NCBI GenBank assembly: GCA_032622095.1
Contig: CP136068.1
Coordinates: forward strand, 113,845,546-113,909,545
DNA from: Siphonodentalium dalli
Lineage: Eukaryota; Mollusca; Scaphopoda; Gadilida; Siphonodentaliidae
Length of the DNA stretch: 64,000 nucleotides
Direction: 5' to 3'
Of the stretch, positions 21,787 through 32,480 are shown one piece after another. The notes beneath the pieces were generated by a model. That model saw only the letters and a list, made by a program, of their open reading frames with translations, had not been told where the DNA came from and did no database searches. The translations under genes and the position numbers were made by a program. Positions within the stretch are counted from its first letter, which is position 1. Each line of letters opens with the position of its first letter.

Positions 21787-22335
21787 TTATCTGGTCAGTA
21801 AGTTGTTGTTGTTGGTTGTCATGTATGGTTTACTGGGTACCAGTTCGTATTTCCGAGAATTCTTACGGTGTTTCTTCTGGTGTTTCAGATATGTCGTGTT
21901 GTTCCAATCCTCAATTGAGTACGCTGGTGTTTCTAGTATCGTTACTCTGCAATCGTGGTATCTTCTTATTTCATGAATTGTCATTTTATACCCTTCAATG
22001 ATGTCATCCACTGTGTGTCTGCCTATGAGCTGTGGGTAACCATTCTCGTCAAGCTTTGTGAGGTCACAGGTACCAAGCCAGATGTAAAAGTGAATGCGGC
22101 CGTAAAGATTGTTCAGTCTTCTGATGTTTTTGTTGATGAAGATGGTTCTGTCACGCAGTCGTGCGCCTCCTTTTGGCCAGTATAGTATTGCTTCTTCAAT
22201 TTTGTCATGTTTGTCTATGTTTTCAGATATTTTTCCTTTGCTGTCAGATATGATTATCGGTTGGTATATCGGTTTATTTCTTGAATGGGTTTCTTTCTCT
22301 TTCTTCAGGAATTTCTTCAGTCTTGCCAGTGACAT
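21787..22335 (-). pseudogene. LINE ORF1, SGNH/esterase-like
   Basis: This 182-residue frame begins with a basic helix (MSLARLKKFLKKEKETHSRNK). It continues with IIISDSKGKISENI, which resembles block I of SGNH hydrolases (G-D-S changed to S-D-S), and then IHFYIWLGTCDLTKLDENG, which resembles block III (G-x-N-D, here G-T-C-D). A further part reads IIEGYKMTIHEIRRYHDCRVTILETPAY. Esterase-type ORF1 proteins occur in CR1-like LINEs. Their role may be in membrane or RNP association, which remains an inference. The ATG at 22335 follows an in-frame region without earlier starts. The C-terminal catalytic D-x-x-H block was not identified, so the frame is probably truncated by a shift near 21787. Confidence 0.75.
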
Positions 22336-22410
22336 AACGATGCATGGATCTAGAGCAGTCTGCAGAGTAGTTTTGGGCGGTGCGGTACTAGTGTTTATTC
22401 AGACATATAT

Positions 22411-22680
22411 ACAATAGATGGGTTAATATTTATTAAATTGTTCATAATGGTTGTATAACAGGCGAAATAATAATGAACTGTCAAATTGTCATTTGTTCTT
22501 TCCACTAGACACAAACAACGTGGTGACTAAAAGTTTGTGAAAACAGTTCACGATGGCGCGAGCATGGAGTTGCCATTTCGTCGCTATCACAGAATGTCAG
22601 GTTTAATAAAACGGCACAGTTTTGATAATGGCGACTTCTAGCACAGTTACTGGACATAACGTCCCAAAATTAAGGATTTA
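22411..22680. other. Flank of LINE, nothing recognised
   Basis: Non-coding sequence between the presumed 5' end of the minus-strand LINE and the hairpin at 22.68 kb. Confidence 0.35.
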
Positions 22681-22681
22681 A

Positions 22682-22750
22682 TCGAATTTATAAATCGGTA
22701 TACTAATTTAAGGAACTCCTTATATTAGTATACCGATTTATAAATTTCGA
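22682..22750. repeat. 69-bp hairpin (foldback)
   Basis: Left arm 22682-22707 (TTTATAAATCGGTATACTAA core) pairs with right arm 22724-22750 around a ~16-base spacer. Pairing is nearly perfect over 25 bp. It could be a very short MITE remnant or a structured RNA locus; no target duplication is evident beyond TCGA at each arm end. Confidence 0.8.
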
Positions 22751-23215
22751 GAAGTGACTACAGGAGCAGAAGATTTTGATTCATGTTTTAGAAGAATCTT
22801 CTTCATCTACAAATCGTTGACAGTATTTATCTGTAATCTCCACAGAACAATGATGAGCAGATTATTCACAAAATATTTCGGAAATCAGGAGTAAAACTGC
22901 GATGTATTTGCGAAGTAAGTCGCACATTTTTGTTGCACATCTTTGATGACAAACTGGGACTGGGAGGATGTTTAGTGTGCTTCAGATCATAGTGTTGGTT
23001 TTGAGATTTGATGAATATATATTATTTTAATAAATAATCTAAAAATGATTTAACTTGTTGCTGTTGTTAATTTTATTTAACCCATGTCTGGGAGAAATTA
23101 AGGGAATTCATATAAAATATGTAGTCTGTGTGTAAGTATTCCATGTGATTTGTGGAGCTATTTTTATACCCAGAATATGACAAAATTGTTTAATTACTGG
23201 TGTCTATTGTAATAC
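22751..23215. other. Non-coding, nothing recognised
   Basis: A+T-rich sequence without repeats or exon-like frames that I can support. Confidence 0.35.
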
Positions 23216-23217
23216 AA

Positions 23218-23420
23218 TGCTTCTCTGGTTACACGAGTTGGTGGTTACCTAATCTAACCTAGACCTATATGAATACCACCCTTCTCTGGTTTCAGGAGTT
23301 CATGGTACCCTAATCTACCCTAGACCTATTGTAATACCACCCACTCTGGACCAGTCTCTGGTTACACGAGTTGGTGGTTACCTAAGCTACCATATACATA
23401 TTTTAAAATACCACCCTACT
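23218..23420. repeat. Three ~65-bp tandem repeats
   Basis: TCTCTGGTTACACGAGTTGG followed by TGGTTACCTAATCTAACC and AATACCACCC recurs at about 23221, 23281 and 23352, ending at the MITE insertion point. Confidence 0.75.
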
Positions 23421-23427
23421 CTGGTTA

Positions 23428-23805
23428 GGCCAACAAAAAAACCTGTGTTTCGGGATTCCCTACCTACCCTAGAAAAAGGTGCCTGCACACAATTTTTTAT
23501 CGGACTGCAGACACAGATAATTTTTTTTTTGCTCAGTGGGAAGGCCATCTTACCCAATTTCAAACCTCTCATATAAAACAGATTTGGAAGTTAAATTAGT
23601 CTAGTGCTCTGACTAATTCAAGATTAAAAAATATTTAGTATTGAACCTTTCAATTAATCTGAATTGTGAAGCTTTCTAAATTGAATTGTCAATAACCCAA
23701 TGGAATTCAGAATAAAAATATTTAAAAAAAAGAAATTCCCTACCTACCTACCCTAATTATTTTGGACCATGTAACCCTAAACACGGGTATTATTTTTGTT
23801 TGGCC
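23428..23805. mobile_element. PIF/Harbinger-like MITE, 378 bp
   Basis: The left end GGCCAACAAAAAAACCTGTG and the right end, inverted (GGCCAAACAAAAATAATACC, then CGTGTTTAGGG), form imperfect terminal inverted repeats of about 30 bp. TTA flanks both sides (23425-23427 and 23806-23808), matching the 3-bp TWA target duplication of the PIF/Harbinger superfamily. TTCCCTACCTACC also occurs in subterminal position at both ends. There is no coding capacity, so it is non-autonomous. The open frame on the minus strand at 23387-23572 is element sequence. Confidence 0.8.
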
Positions 23806-23877
23806 TTATATGAACCGACCGATCCTGTTTTAAACATTATTTCTGACTCTCGGGTACCTATAATATTAATGATGGTT

Positions 23878-23962
23878 TAATAATAGTGATGGGTGAAGAT
23901 TTCCACTGAAATTAATAATAGTGATGGGTGAAGATTTCCACTGAAATTAATAATAGTGATGG
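23878..23962. repeat. 35-bp direct repeat, 2.4 copies
   Basis: AATAATAGTGATGGGTGAAG followed by ATTTCCACTGAAATT is present twice in exact tandem with a third partial start. This is a recent duplication. Confidence 0.9.
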
Positions 23963-24219
23963 CAATTTCACTCTGTCTCAATCAGTCAGTGCCAAATAAT
24001 ATACTAATCTTCGGGAATTTCCTTCAAAATTAATAATCGTGCTGACACTATTATTAGGTAGCGATTGAATGATGGCATTAATATATGTTGCATATTAGCA
24101 TAGTACATGTAATTACTAATACTTAAAAGTGGTGACTGTCGTCCCCTTTCCTTTGGGTTCCGGGTTCCAATGCATTTTTCCCATTTTTACATCGGGTTTT
24201 ATTCACCAATTACATCATG

Positions 24220-24950
24220 TCATGGTAATATTTGCGCTTAAGCACAAATATTAGAGCTTAAGCACAATTATTTGTGCTTAAGCTCAAATATGTACATTTC
24301 ATTCCCCATCAATATAGATCTTCCCTCAAAAATAACATTGTTTGAACTTCTAATGTGTGGTGGACTCTGCCCATATCAACAGGGTGTGTTAGGTAATGGT
24401 TTTTAATTTCCTTATACGCGCTTAAGCGCAAATAAATGTGCTTAAGGCTTCCTTAAGCATAAATAGCTTATATGTGCTTAAGCGTAATTATATTATTTAA
24501 GCTTAAGCACAATTATTTATGCTTAAGCGCAAATAACTGAGCTTATATAACCACAAATAATGGTGCTTGAGCACAAAAATAATTGCGCTTTAGCGCAAAT
24601 AATTATTAAAAGTGAATTTGGCCTCCCATATATACCTAGTATAAGTATTCAATTCAAATTCAATGTTTATTGGATAAAAGCCAAGAATTATATGGGAAGC
24701 TGAATTGACATTTAATAAATAATTGAGCTGAAATACAATAAGGAATCTTTTTATTAAGCTCAATTAAGTTTTCCCTTATTGCTCTTAAGTGCAATTAGGG
24801 ATTGCGCAATACGATATTCCTTATTGCGCTTAAGTGCTAATATATCTTCTCTTATTGTGCTTAAGCGCAATTAGAGAATCCTTATTGTGCTTAAGCTCAA
24901 TTATTTATTAAATGTCAATTAGGCTTCCCATATAATTCAGTATGATCCAA
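24220..24950. repeat. CTTAAG palindromic-word island, part 1
   Basis: The palindromic word GCGCTTAAGCGC and variants (GTGCTTAAGCAC, GAGCTTAAGCTC), usually flanked by AAATA or TATTTG, occur many times without a fixed period. Within it, 24695-24750 and 24890-24945 are inverted copies (GAATTATATGGGAAGC then AATTGACATTTAATAAATAA), delimiting a ~250-bp MITE-like unit. The segment at 24600-24650 looks like the end of another unit (TTGGCCTCCCATATA). Confidence 0.75.
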
Positions 24951-25029
24951 ATATAAAGGAATAGAATAAAGTAATGCATACAAAGTTATCATACTCAGTA
25001 GTAATTCAGTATAGTAGAACTTAATACTA

Positions 25030-25858
25030 ATAGTATTGCCTTTGCTGATTATGGGAGGCCCTTTTCACATTAATTATTTATTTGCACTTAAGCTAAAATT
25101 TAAGTGCAAATATGTGCCTATCAATTTATTTGCACTTAAACGCAAATCACTTGCGATTAAGAGTAAATCATTTGCGCTTAACCGCAAATACCTAACACTC
25201 CCTTACTTCTCACCGATTGCGAATGATTGTACCTGGCGTACCAAGAATTGGTGCCTCACTCCCATAGCTCTATTCTATTTATTAAAGGGACATCTCTTGC
25301 AGATCTATACCATTTCCATGGCCATAACAGGCAATTGGGGGGTTACTGGGGGGCATACTACCCTCATATGGTGTACCTATTGACTTGAAATGGGGGGGGA
25401 CCTATTTTACATCATCAGCATCCCTGCCCTCAAAAATTTGTGTCTCCACCCAGTGATCTAGTATATTTTATAAAAGAGACATATTCTCCACAGATCTATA
25501 CCATTTCCATGGTCATAATTTTAAGGGAATTATTGGTTACTGGGGGATTGCTTCCCTCATATGGTGGGCCTATATAGACTTGAGTGATGTGTTTAGGCTT
25601 CTGCCATTTAAAATTAATTTGGGGGGGGAGTCAATGCATATGAATTTTTATTTGCGCTTAAGCACAAATCACTTCAGCGTAAATATGATCTATTTGCGCA
25701 TTTATTTTGCGCTTAAGCGTAAATATTTGCAATTAAGCGCAAATGACAGAAGTTAAGCATACATGACATAAGTTATTTGCGATTGAGCGCAAATATTTAG
25801 CGCAAATAACGAATAAATGTGAACACGGCCTCCCGTAGCTGATTGCATTAGGCAATCA
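25030..25858. mobile_element. MITE-like unit with CTTAAG words
   Basis: The left end (25033-25090: ATTGCCTTTGCTGATTATGG, GAGGCCCTTTTCACATTAAT) matches the reverse complement of the right end (25795-25855: TTGCCTAATGCAATCAGC, GGGAGGCCGTGTTCACATTT). Just inside both ends lie CTTAAG-type words. The middle holds two diverged direct repeats (25200-25400 and 25430-25620) sharing CAGATCTATACCATTTCCATGG and GGTTACTGGGGG. No coding capacity was seen; the open frame 25036-25383 is repeat translation. Target duplications were not resolved. Confidence 0.65.
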
Positions 25859-25859
25859 A

Positions 25860-26555
25860 ACTACAATAGATTTTGACACCGATGTGCATCCTTAATTGCC
25901 CCCACCCCAATTAACGACCGTAAATATATTCCTACAGACATTTTACAATTAATTAATCAGTGTATAGCAATCATGAACCAAAATGTGGAATGTTCCTAGA
26001 AATATTAAAATGGCGGCACCATTAAAATGATAATTTTTTTGGTCAAAATTATAATCCCAAAAATTGGTAAAATACAATATTTTCATGAATGAAACATATT
26101 TTCTGACTATTTAGTGGATAGTTAATAATATAACTATTCTTTGCTAAATCAATCAGTTTTTATCTTTGGTGTAAAATAGATTAAACGGGATAATTCCCCT
26201 ATGCATCTGTTAATAATTTCATCATGGTGTGACAAAAACTTGAAAAGATCACCTTGACTCGAGCTGGGAATTTCTTAACGTCATACATAATCTAAATATA
26301 GGATACAATTTGGCGAGCGACTGATGTCATTTTTACGCATTTAGCCATTCTAGTCCCCGAGAAGATGGATCAAATAGCAATAGTAAACATATTAAATCAG
26401 ACTAAGAACAGGAGGACTGGAACACCCGCCCGAAGACAACCCAGCCAAACTCAGTTGCGGCAGTTTCTGACAAAAAATTAGCTTTAGTGACAGATTTTAT
26501 CCGAATCTTATTCTGATTTTTAAATTGGTTAAGTCGAACAATTTTGATTGACTCA
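25860..26555. other. Non-coding, nothing firm
   Basis: A+T-rich sequence. It includes the start of a minus-strand open frame (26402-26713) that reads into the next repeat island and shows no domain. Confidence 0.35.
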
Positions 26556-26559
26556 AAAA

Positions 26560-26895
26560 ACAGTGGTGTTTGGAAGAACTTCAACAAGATATAAAATAAT
26601 ATATCTGCGATAAATCGCAAACATCTTTCATTCTTTGCGATAAAATAATTAGCGATATCTTTGATTGCGATAAATAACAAAAATATTTGTGACAGATACC
26701 TTTGCGATCGCAAAGGTATATGTTAATTTGTTAATTATCGCAGAGTATTTTTAATTTATATCACAAAGAAGTCGGCGATTTTATTTAATCTATTATATAA
26801 AATTACAAATATGTTTGCGATTTATTTTGTGAAGTATTTTACGATCTATCGTAAAGATGTTTGCAATTTATCGAAAGTTTTGCGTTTTATAAACA
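26560..26895. repeat. TTTGCGAT / ATCGCAAA palindromic-word island
   Basis: The words GCGATAAATCGCAAA, TTTGCGATAAA, TTGCGATCGCAAA and TTTGCGATTTATTTTG recur on both strands without fixed spacing. At 26696-26719 there is a perfect 24-bp palindrome with the central core TTTGCGATCGCAAA. Confidence 0.75.
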
Positions 26896-27171
26896 TAAAC
26901 AATGCACATGTATTTGTACATAGATGTTTGGAAAGCGACAGGAGGGTTTTCAAAACATGAACCCAAATTTTGGGGGATGTGTGCTGAGCCCCCTATTTTG
27001 TCCATAGTAATAAGTATACAATATTAAATCAATGTAAGTGCTTTGTTGGGTTTGAGTTTCTGGTTCAATACGAATGGCTGAATAATTAAGGAGTTACATG
27101 TCTTTATTTCATGTCTAAATAGTAGTTATATCAGTGTATATGTACCGGTACATTGTATGTTGTGTATTATC

Positions 27172-27455
27172 GGGGACACCGGGGCGGTCAGTGGTCCAAT
27201 GAGCACGGCACCGGTCACAAAGCTGTAGGACCTCAGCTCTTGACAGACAGGGATTTGAATCCTATGTGGCGACCTCTGCTCCCTGCCTGAAGAAAACTTT
27301 CCGATTATCAGTGGTTTATATATGATATGTGCAGATGGTGCATCGTGACTATCTATTTTATGTGACTAACCATAGACCACATGGTTTCCACCACCAACAA
27401 ATGATCTGGCCTAATTGTGTGGAAAGCGACACGAAACCCCAAATAAATAAATGTG
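27172..27455 (+). mobile_element. tRNA-derived SINE-like element
   Basis: A pol III-like promoter is suggested by a box A-like sequence (TGGTCCAATGAG, 27192-27203) and a box B-like sequence (GGGATTTGAATCC, 27250-27262) at tRNA-like spacing. A ~170-bp body follows and ends in GTGGAAAGCGACACGAAACC then CCAAATAAATAAATG, a simple A-rich tail. Similar tails end tRNA-derived SINEs in molluscs, which is recalled rather than checked. It has no coding capacity. Confidence 0.65.
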
Positions 27456-27905
27456 TATTAGAAAATACTCAATGTTGCTACTGCCTTTAATTTATTTATT
27501 TTATATTTGAGGTTTTACCTCGCTTCCTACACTTAATTGATATCACAGCAAAGCCAGATTAATGTGTGCTACACTTAGTCGTGTACAATTCAGTGGCATG
27601 ATGAAAGCACATGTTGGTATCCACATTAATTAGGCTAATTATTCATGGCATGTAAATTTATTCCATAATTATGTTCAACGATAAAGGTCGATTTCATGAC
27701 AATTAGGTGTTGGAAATTGATTTTTGATCAACTGTAGATGTATATTGCAGACATTGAGCACCTGTGGACCTGTTTGAATTTTCTATGGTACGATGGATCA
27801 CATCCATCCTCAAGCTACTTATGTCATTTATTGGCATTTATTTCTAATGTGGTGGGGTGGATAGGCTTGAGACCCCACCAAAGTTCAATTCACACCAGGT
27901 TCTCA
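27456..27905. other. Non-coding; short open frame
   Basis: A plus-strand frame (27738-27959) has no recognisable domain and runs into the palindromic-word island. Nothing else is supported. Confidence 0.35.
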
Positions 27906-27909
27906 GCTT

Positions 27910-28168
27910 CTGTAAATGTCAGATTACATTGGCCATGTAATTTTACGATTAAACCGTAAATTCACATTACTATGATGTCGTAATTTTACGATAGTTTCTG
28001 ATGGTCCAATTGCTGCCAACAATTTCTGTTGTAATATTACGATCATTTTGTAAATATTCGATCAAGTTTGTAAATGTCAGATTATACGTCGATCTCGTAA
28101 TTTTACGACAGTTACTGATGGTCCAATTGCTGCCAACAGTTTCTGTCGTAATATTACAATGAAATTTT
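27910..28168. repeat. TCGTAATTTTACGA palindromic-word island with direct repeat
   Basis: GTAAATGTCAGATTA starts two copies (about 27914 and 28068). Each continues with CGTAATTTTACGA, CTGATGGTCCAATTGCTGCC, AACA-TTTCTGT and CGTAATATTAC. Additional words (TTTTACGATTAAACCGTAAA, ATTACGATCATTTTGTAAAT) fill the first copy. This is a third consecutive island built from a different palindrome. Confidence 0.75.
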
Positions 28169-28169
28169 T

Positions 28170-28765
28170 GTGAGTGCAGCTATGTGAACTGCCATCACTA
28201 TGACTATTTTAACGTTGTGATTGTGTATGGGCTAGACTTAAAAAAAACAAAATTTGCTCCACAAAATGGGTTGGAAATGGCATCATGCACACGTTTTCGG
28301 GATTCTGCACTCTGGCAGGTGTTCGAGGTCCGACCGTTTGCACGGGCGGTTTTACTGCTGTCAGTGCATATCCATGTAGGGAATGGCTCATACATCCAGT
28401 ATAACATGACATCAACGGCGCTCGAAAAAAGTTTAATAAAGCCCTAAAAAAAGGACGGAAAACTGTTGAGATAAAAACATGACAGATGCTGCGAATATGA
28501 TGCAATTCGCATTTATTCTACAATATCTAAATGCGGCATGTCGACGGTGGCTCTGTTGTTGATGTATGTACATGTATAAAAATCACCATCAATTCCCATA
28601 TCGGAGAACCATCATGTTGATATTGAACCAAATAAGAGTAGGCTAGAACTTGTTCAATGCTTTCCCTGAGTTGTATTCATTATGTTGCATTGAAATTCAT
28701 TTATAGATTTCATAAAGTGAGAATGCCAATAGTGCCAAAGTTTAAATCAACTTATATGTATAAAT
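28170..28765. other. Unrecognised sequence
   Basis: Overlapping open frames on both strands (28184-28447 plus; 28204-28505 minus) have no domain and no splice context. No repeat boundary was recognised. Confidence 0.3.
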
Positions 28766-28770
28766 GCACT

Positions 28771-29052
28771 GTGTAGGAACTGTTACATCGGAAGTCGTTC
28801 TATCGCCGGTATTGTGATGGTTCTTGCCTGATTTGTTACGGTTCCTGATGATTGAAAATAATCATTTTTGTGACAAAATCACGCATAATTATAGATATCT
28901 TGAATATATCAGTGTAGGAACTGTTACATCGGAAGTCGTTCTGTCGCCGGTATTGTGATGGTTCTTGCCTGATTTGTTACGGTTCCTGATGATTGAAAAT
29001 AATCATTTTTGTGACAAAATCACGTATAATTATAGATATCTTGAATATATTA
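28771..29052 (+). repeat. 141-bp tandem duplication
   Basis: Two copies starting at 28771 and 28912 (GTGTAGGAACTGTTACATCG...) differ at only a few bases (TCTATCGCC against TCTGTCGCC, CACGCATAA against CACGTATAA), so the duplication is recent. A more diverged inverted copy lies at 33825-33945. Confidence 0.92.
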
Positions 29053-29545
29053 TACTTTCCTGAATGAACAGAGGCTGCAGAAGTGCCGTGTTATCGAAAC
29101 CTGAACTCTAGACCGAAATTAAATCGGTATTAGCGAGTTAGCGCGGAAATATCAACATGTTATCACTGAAAATCAAGCCACGTGTACGCAATTTCTTTGT
29201 TTTTCGTGGCGTATAAAATATGAAACGCATTCTGAAGACAAACACAGACTATAAAGTATACCCGTGTTATTCTTCTGTAAAATAGCTGAGAAAGTATCCC
29301 GATAGGGGTTGATAATTGGGAACTGTGGCCTCGTAATCAACATGGGTGCGTGTCACGGTTCTATTTCAAACCAATCATGGCTGTGACGGTTCTGTCCATG
29401 AGATTTATTCGAACGATTTCTGCACTTGGTCCGAAAATCGTCTTGTGTATCTGACATTTTAAACCAGATAATGACTGTAGCTTATGTAATTTGCATAATA
29501 GAACAGGTATATTAAGAAATAACACAATAAATACCTAATACGGGA
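29053..29545. other. Non-coding, faint relatives of neighbouring repeat
   Basis: The phrases GTCACGGTTCT and GTGACGGTTCTGTCC near 29350-29400 recall the GGTTCCTGATG repeat family, but the similarity is short. Nothing else is recognised. Confidence 0.3.
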
Positions 29546-29552
29546 GATTAAG

Positions 29553-31090
29553 TAGGATAGGATAATAGGATAATATTTTATTCCACAATACAATACATTA
29601 ATACATTATAATACATGTCAATTTGTATATGTATTGTGTGGAGTGCCGTGGCCAATGATGGCCGTCTACCCGGCACCCCTGACTGACAGAATACAAGCAG
29701 TAATGGCTATATAAAGACTTGAAGTATTTCACTATAGTTTCCTGATTATATTAATATTTATATTGAATTTAATTATAGATATTGATACCAGTGAATAAAC
29801 AGATATTTTTAGTTGTTTGGATATAAATGGATATGAATGAATATGCAACGGTCAAACGTTCTAAAATATTTGGAGTTTGTTTGGCTGTATTTACTAAGGG
29901 AATTTATAAAGATTTGCTCACACACTGTGTTTATAACTGTTACAGTTAAATTTCCTTAGTATATATAGCCATGCGTTGGACGAGATTTTGCAGGATACAA
30001 GTCGTAGTACTCTCGTAATTTAATGTGAGACAATTTTAGCATTTAGGTTAAGTAGCCTATAGACTAAATATATTCGGAACATTTTTATCATTTTTATCAT
30101 TTGTGTGTGCAATCAGGGCAAAATTTGTTTTTGCATTCAATTTTGTTGGAATACTGGTTGATCAATTCTACACTCATCAGTTTTTTATAGTTATCTCGAT
30201 TCCTATTAGTTTTTTGTTTTTCATTAACTGAGTTCCATATATTCGAATATGAATGTGAGAGATTTTCTGAAAATTTTGTTCTTGGTGTTGCTTTTGGTCT
30301 AATGTTTCCTGCGGCTGCCTGTCTACTGCTGGTTCCTAGTTTAACACCGAATGAGTCTTTGAAGGTCTCTGGCAGTCTATTATAAGCCCAGTCATGCATG
30401 AATACTGACGTTTGGTATGAATAAATGTCACAGAATTTTAGAATGTTCATTTTTTTGAAAATTGGTTCTGTGTGACTGTTGTATCTAGCATTGGTTATTG
30501 TTCTAATCGCCCTTTTTTGCAATATAAATATCTTGTTAGCGGTCGCCACATGACCCCATACCTGAATGCCGTATACCATATGACTGTCGATAAGTGCGTA
30601 AAATAGAGTTCGCAGTGCGTCATCCGGAAAGAACTTTTTAACTTTGTTGATACAATAAATAGCTCGAGCCATCTTAGAGCATACAGTTGAAATATGCTTT
30701 TTAAACGTGAGATTCTCGTCGATATTAATGCCCAAAAATTTCAAGGATGTTTCTTCATATATATTCCCAACTCTGTTTAGTTCAGCTGTGTTTATATATA
30801 ATTTCAAATCTTTACATTTTTGATCATTATTTTCTGGATGAATTAGCATATAGTTACATTTATTTTTGTTTATGGAGAGCTTATTACAACAACACCAGTC
30901 ATGAATATTTTTTAGTTCTAAGTTTACCCTATCTTCGACAACGCTTTTTGTCACAGCCTGATGTATATAGGGTTGTATCATCCGCAAATGATAATAAATT
31001 TAAGGATGTCGATACTGACATATCGTTGACATAAATTAAAAATATTGTTGGTCCAATAGTGGATCCTTGAGGGACACCACATGAAACTTT
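29553..31090 (-). mobile_element. 5'-truncated LINE, minus strand
   Basis: The minus strand starts in mid-RT near 31090 with SSPSKVSCGVPQGSTIGPTIF, LIYVNDMSV and the catalytic SFADDTTLYTSG (about 30970-31000). A frameshift near 30975 then leads into a 296-residue frame (30987-30097): LSINKNKC, LKFLGINIDENLTFKKHIS, VYGIQVWGHVATANKIFILQKRAIR, NSHTEPIF, TPRTKFSENLSHSYSNIWNSVN, ending CPDCTHK. The 3' UTR (30096 to ~29553) contains an AATAAAATATT polyadenylation-like signal and ends in TATCCTATTATCCTATCC, a short simple tail as in CR1/L2-type LINEs. Truncation at the 5' end is the usual result of incomplete reverse transcription. Confidence 0.88.
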
Positions 31091-31425
31091 GGATGGACTG
31101 GAAATGTTTCAACTATAATCTGTATATTGTCGCCTCTCATATAGGTAGTGACCTTGCTAGGCAGAAATAAAATATTGAAAGTCCCGATGAGTATAGTATC
31201 ACAATCATGCCCGCCTATATAAATGACCAATGGTAATATGAATCTACTCTCAGGAGAATATGAGATGTTATATTCATTTACTTAACCTGGGCATTATTGA
31301 AAGATCCAGGTGTGACAATATTTCAATGCCAGCGCCATCATATTTCCTCCTCTGAAGTCCGCCTGAGGGACATTTACACATGTTTGTCGCCCAGACATGA
31401 ATATAACTTATGAAATCACGTCCAA
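31091..31425. other. Non-coding between repeats
   Basis: No exon or repeat family recognised. The minus-strand frame 31036-31230 overlaps the LINE edge and is not supported. Confidence 0.3.
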
Positions 31426-31429
31426 CTGA

Positions 31430-32095
31430 ATCATTGACAGGTTATGACGTGATTGGGGTGGTGGGGGCTAGGACTTGGTGGGGGTGCTTAATTTGTGTCT
31501 ACCCCCAACTTTGGTCAAAATGTTCAACAGTTACACATTTCTTATCTTACAATAGATTGGTTTGAAATTTAACACCAACAACATGTTGAAATTGTTTTCT
31601 TAGTTTGATTTGACAACAAATTAATAGTGGGGATTTGTATTAAATAATGTATGCTCTTTTGCAAAATAAATCATCTCTCTCTCTTCTCTCTCTCTCTCTC
31701 TCTCCATCTGTTGGGAACATTTCCAGTCTTGTGGGGGGCGTTAGGTTGGAAACTTCCAACACTTGGGAATCTTGAAGCCAGTCTAGATGATTTTTGCAAT
31801 TTTCAGGTTCAGATATCCACATTTTCTCACTGGGCCCATGTATCCTGTGCTTCTCTCTCGGTTTGCATGGTGGCCAATCAAAGGCTACTGATACATTCAC
31901 TTCAGAATGGCATACAATCTGGAGCTATAATGTGTCATGCAGTTGGGAAAAACCAAAGCCCAGGCCTTGTGCATGAGTTTGGTCTGTTTCAAGGGGATGG
32001 TGCGGTTGGAAATTCCAAAGTGGACGCCCCAACATTGGAGACACTCCAGCCCACGTCCCTGCTCACTTGACACGTTATCAGCTAGGAATAATAAT
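31430..32095 (+). repeat. Dispersed repeat with GTTGGAAATTTCCAAC words
   Basis: CCAACTTTGGTCAAAATGTT, CAACAACATGTTGAAA and CTTAGTTTGATTTGACAA at 31503-31620 have close counterparts in the same order at 56833-56950. The later part (GGTTGGAAACTTCCAACACT, GGAAATTCCAAAG, CAGCCCACGTCCC) matches 57040-57640. Both copies include short self-complementary GGAAATTTCC words. Open frames within (31651-32070 plus, 31640-31900 minus) are translations of this repeat. A (TC)n run lies at 31667-31703. Confidence 0.7.
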
Positions 32096-32181
32096 GTGCC
32101 TTATAATAGCCAGGTTCAGAAACCCATAATAACTATTTCTAATGATTCATTTGTATGAATGTTTAGCTAATAATTGAAACA

Positions 32182-32480
32182 ATATGTTACTGCATGTTGA
32201 ATTTAATAGCCGAGCATTCCTACCAATGAATCCATAGGATTCAAGTCGCTGCTCATTAAAGCACATTTAGTCACCAAAGGATTAACATCCATATAATAAT
32301 ATTTGTAACTGCATGATTCTTTTCTCTTTTTTTATATGTTACTGCTTGTTGAACTTAATAGCTAAGCATTCCTACAAATTAATCAATAGGATTCAAGTCA
32401 ATTCTCATTACGGCGCATTTAGTAACCAAAGGTTTAACATCCATATAATAATATTTGTAACTGTAGGATTCTTTGTTTTT
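32182..32480. repeat. ~152-bp tandem duplication
   Basis: Copies start at 32182 and 32334 (ATATGTTACTGC) and share TAAGCATTCCTAC, AGGATTCAAGTC, TTAGTCACCAAAGG and ATCCATATAATAATATTTGT in the same order. Moderate divergence. Confidence 0.85.

Larger units (their letters stand above)
17990..22410 (-). mobile_element. Degraded CR1-like LINE with esterase, 2A-like and PHD segments
   Basis: On the minus strand this element reads, 5' to 3': an SGNH/esterase-like ORF1 (22335-21787), a GW-x-GL-x-H repeat region and 2A-like peptide (21540-21113), a PHD finger (21072-20912), an APE endonuclease (about 20700-19990), a linker (to 19450), RT (19430-18563), and a shortened C-terminus (18523-18108). Its 3' UTR carries GCAGCATGACCTACTGGCC and ends near 18.0 kb. 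Esterase and PHD modules are known from CR1-like elements, and 2A-like peptides have been described in APE-type LINEs of marine invertebrates. Several frameshifts and an internal deletion near the end show that it is dead. Confidence 0.9.

Noticed and set aside
27180-27270. A functional tRNA gene
   Set aside because: Box A and B-like sequences are present, but no paired acceptor stem or proper anticodon arm can be drawn; SINE origin fits better.
30747-31034. Plus-strand frame opposite the truncated LINE
   Set aside because: Antisense shadow of the RT C-terminal region.
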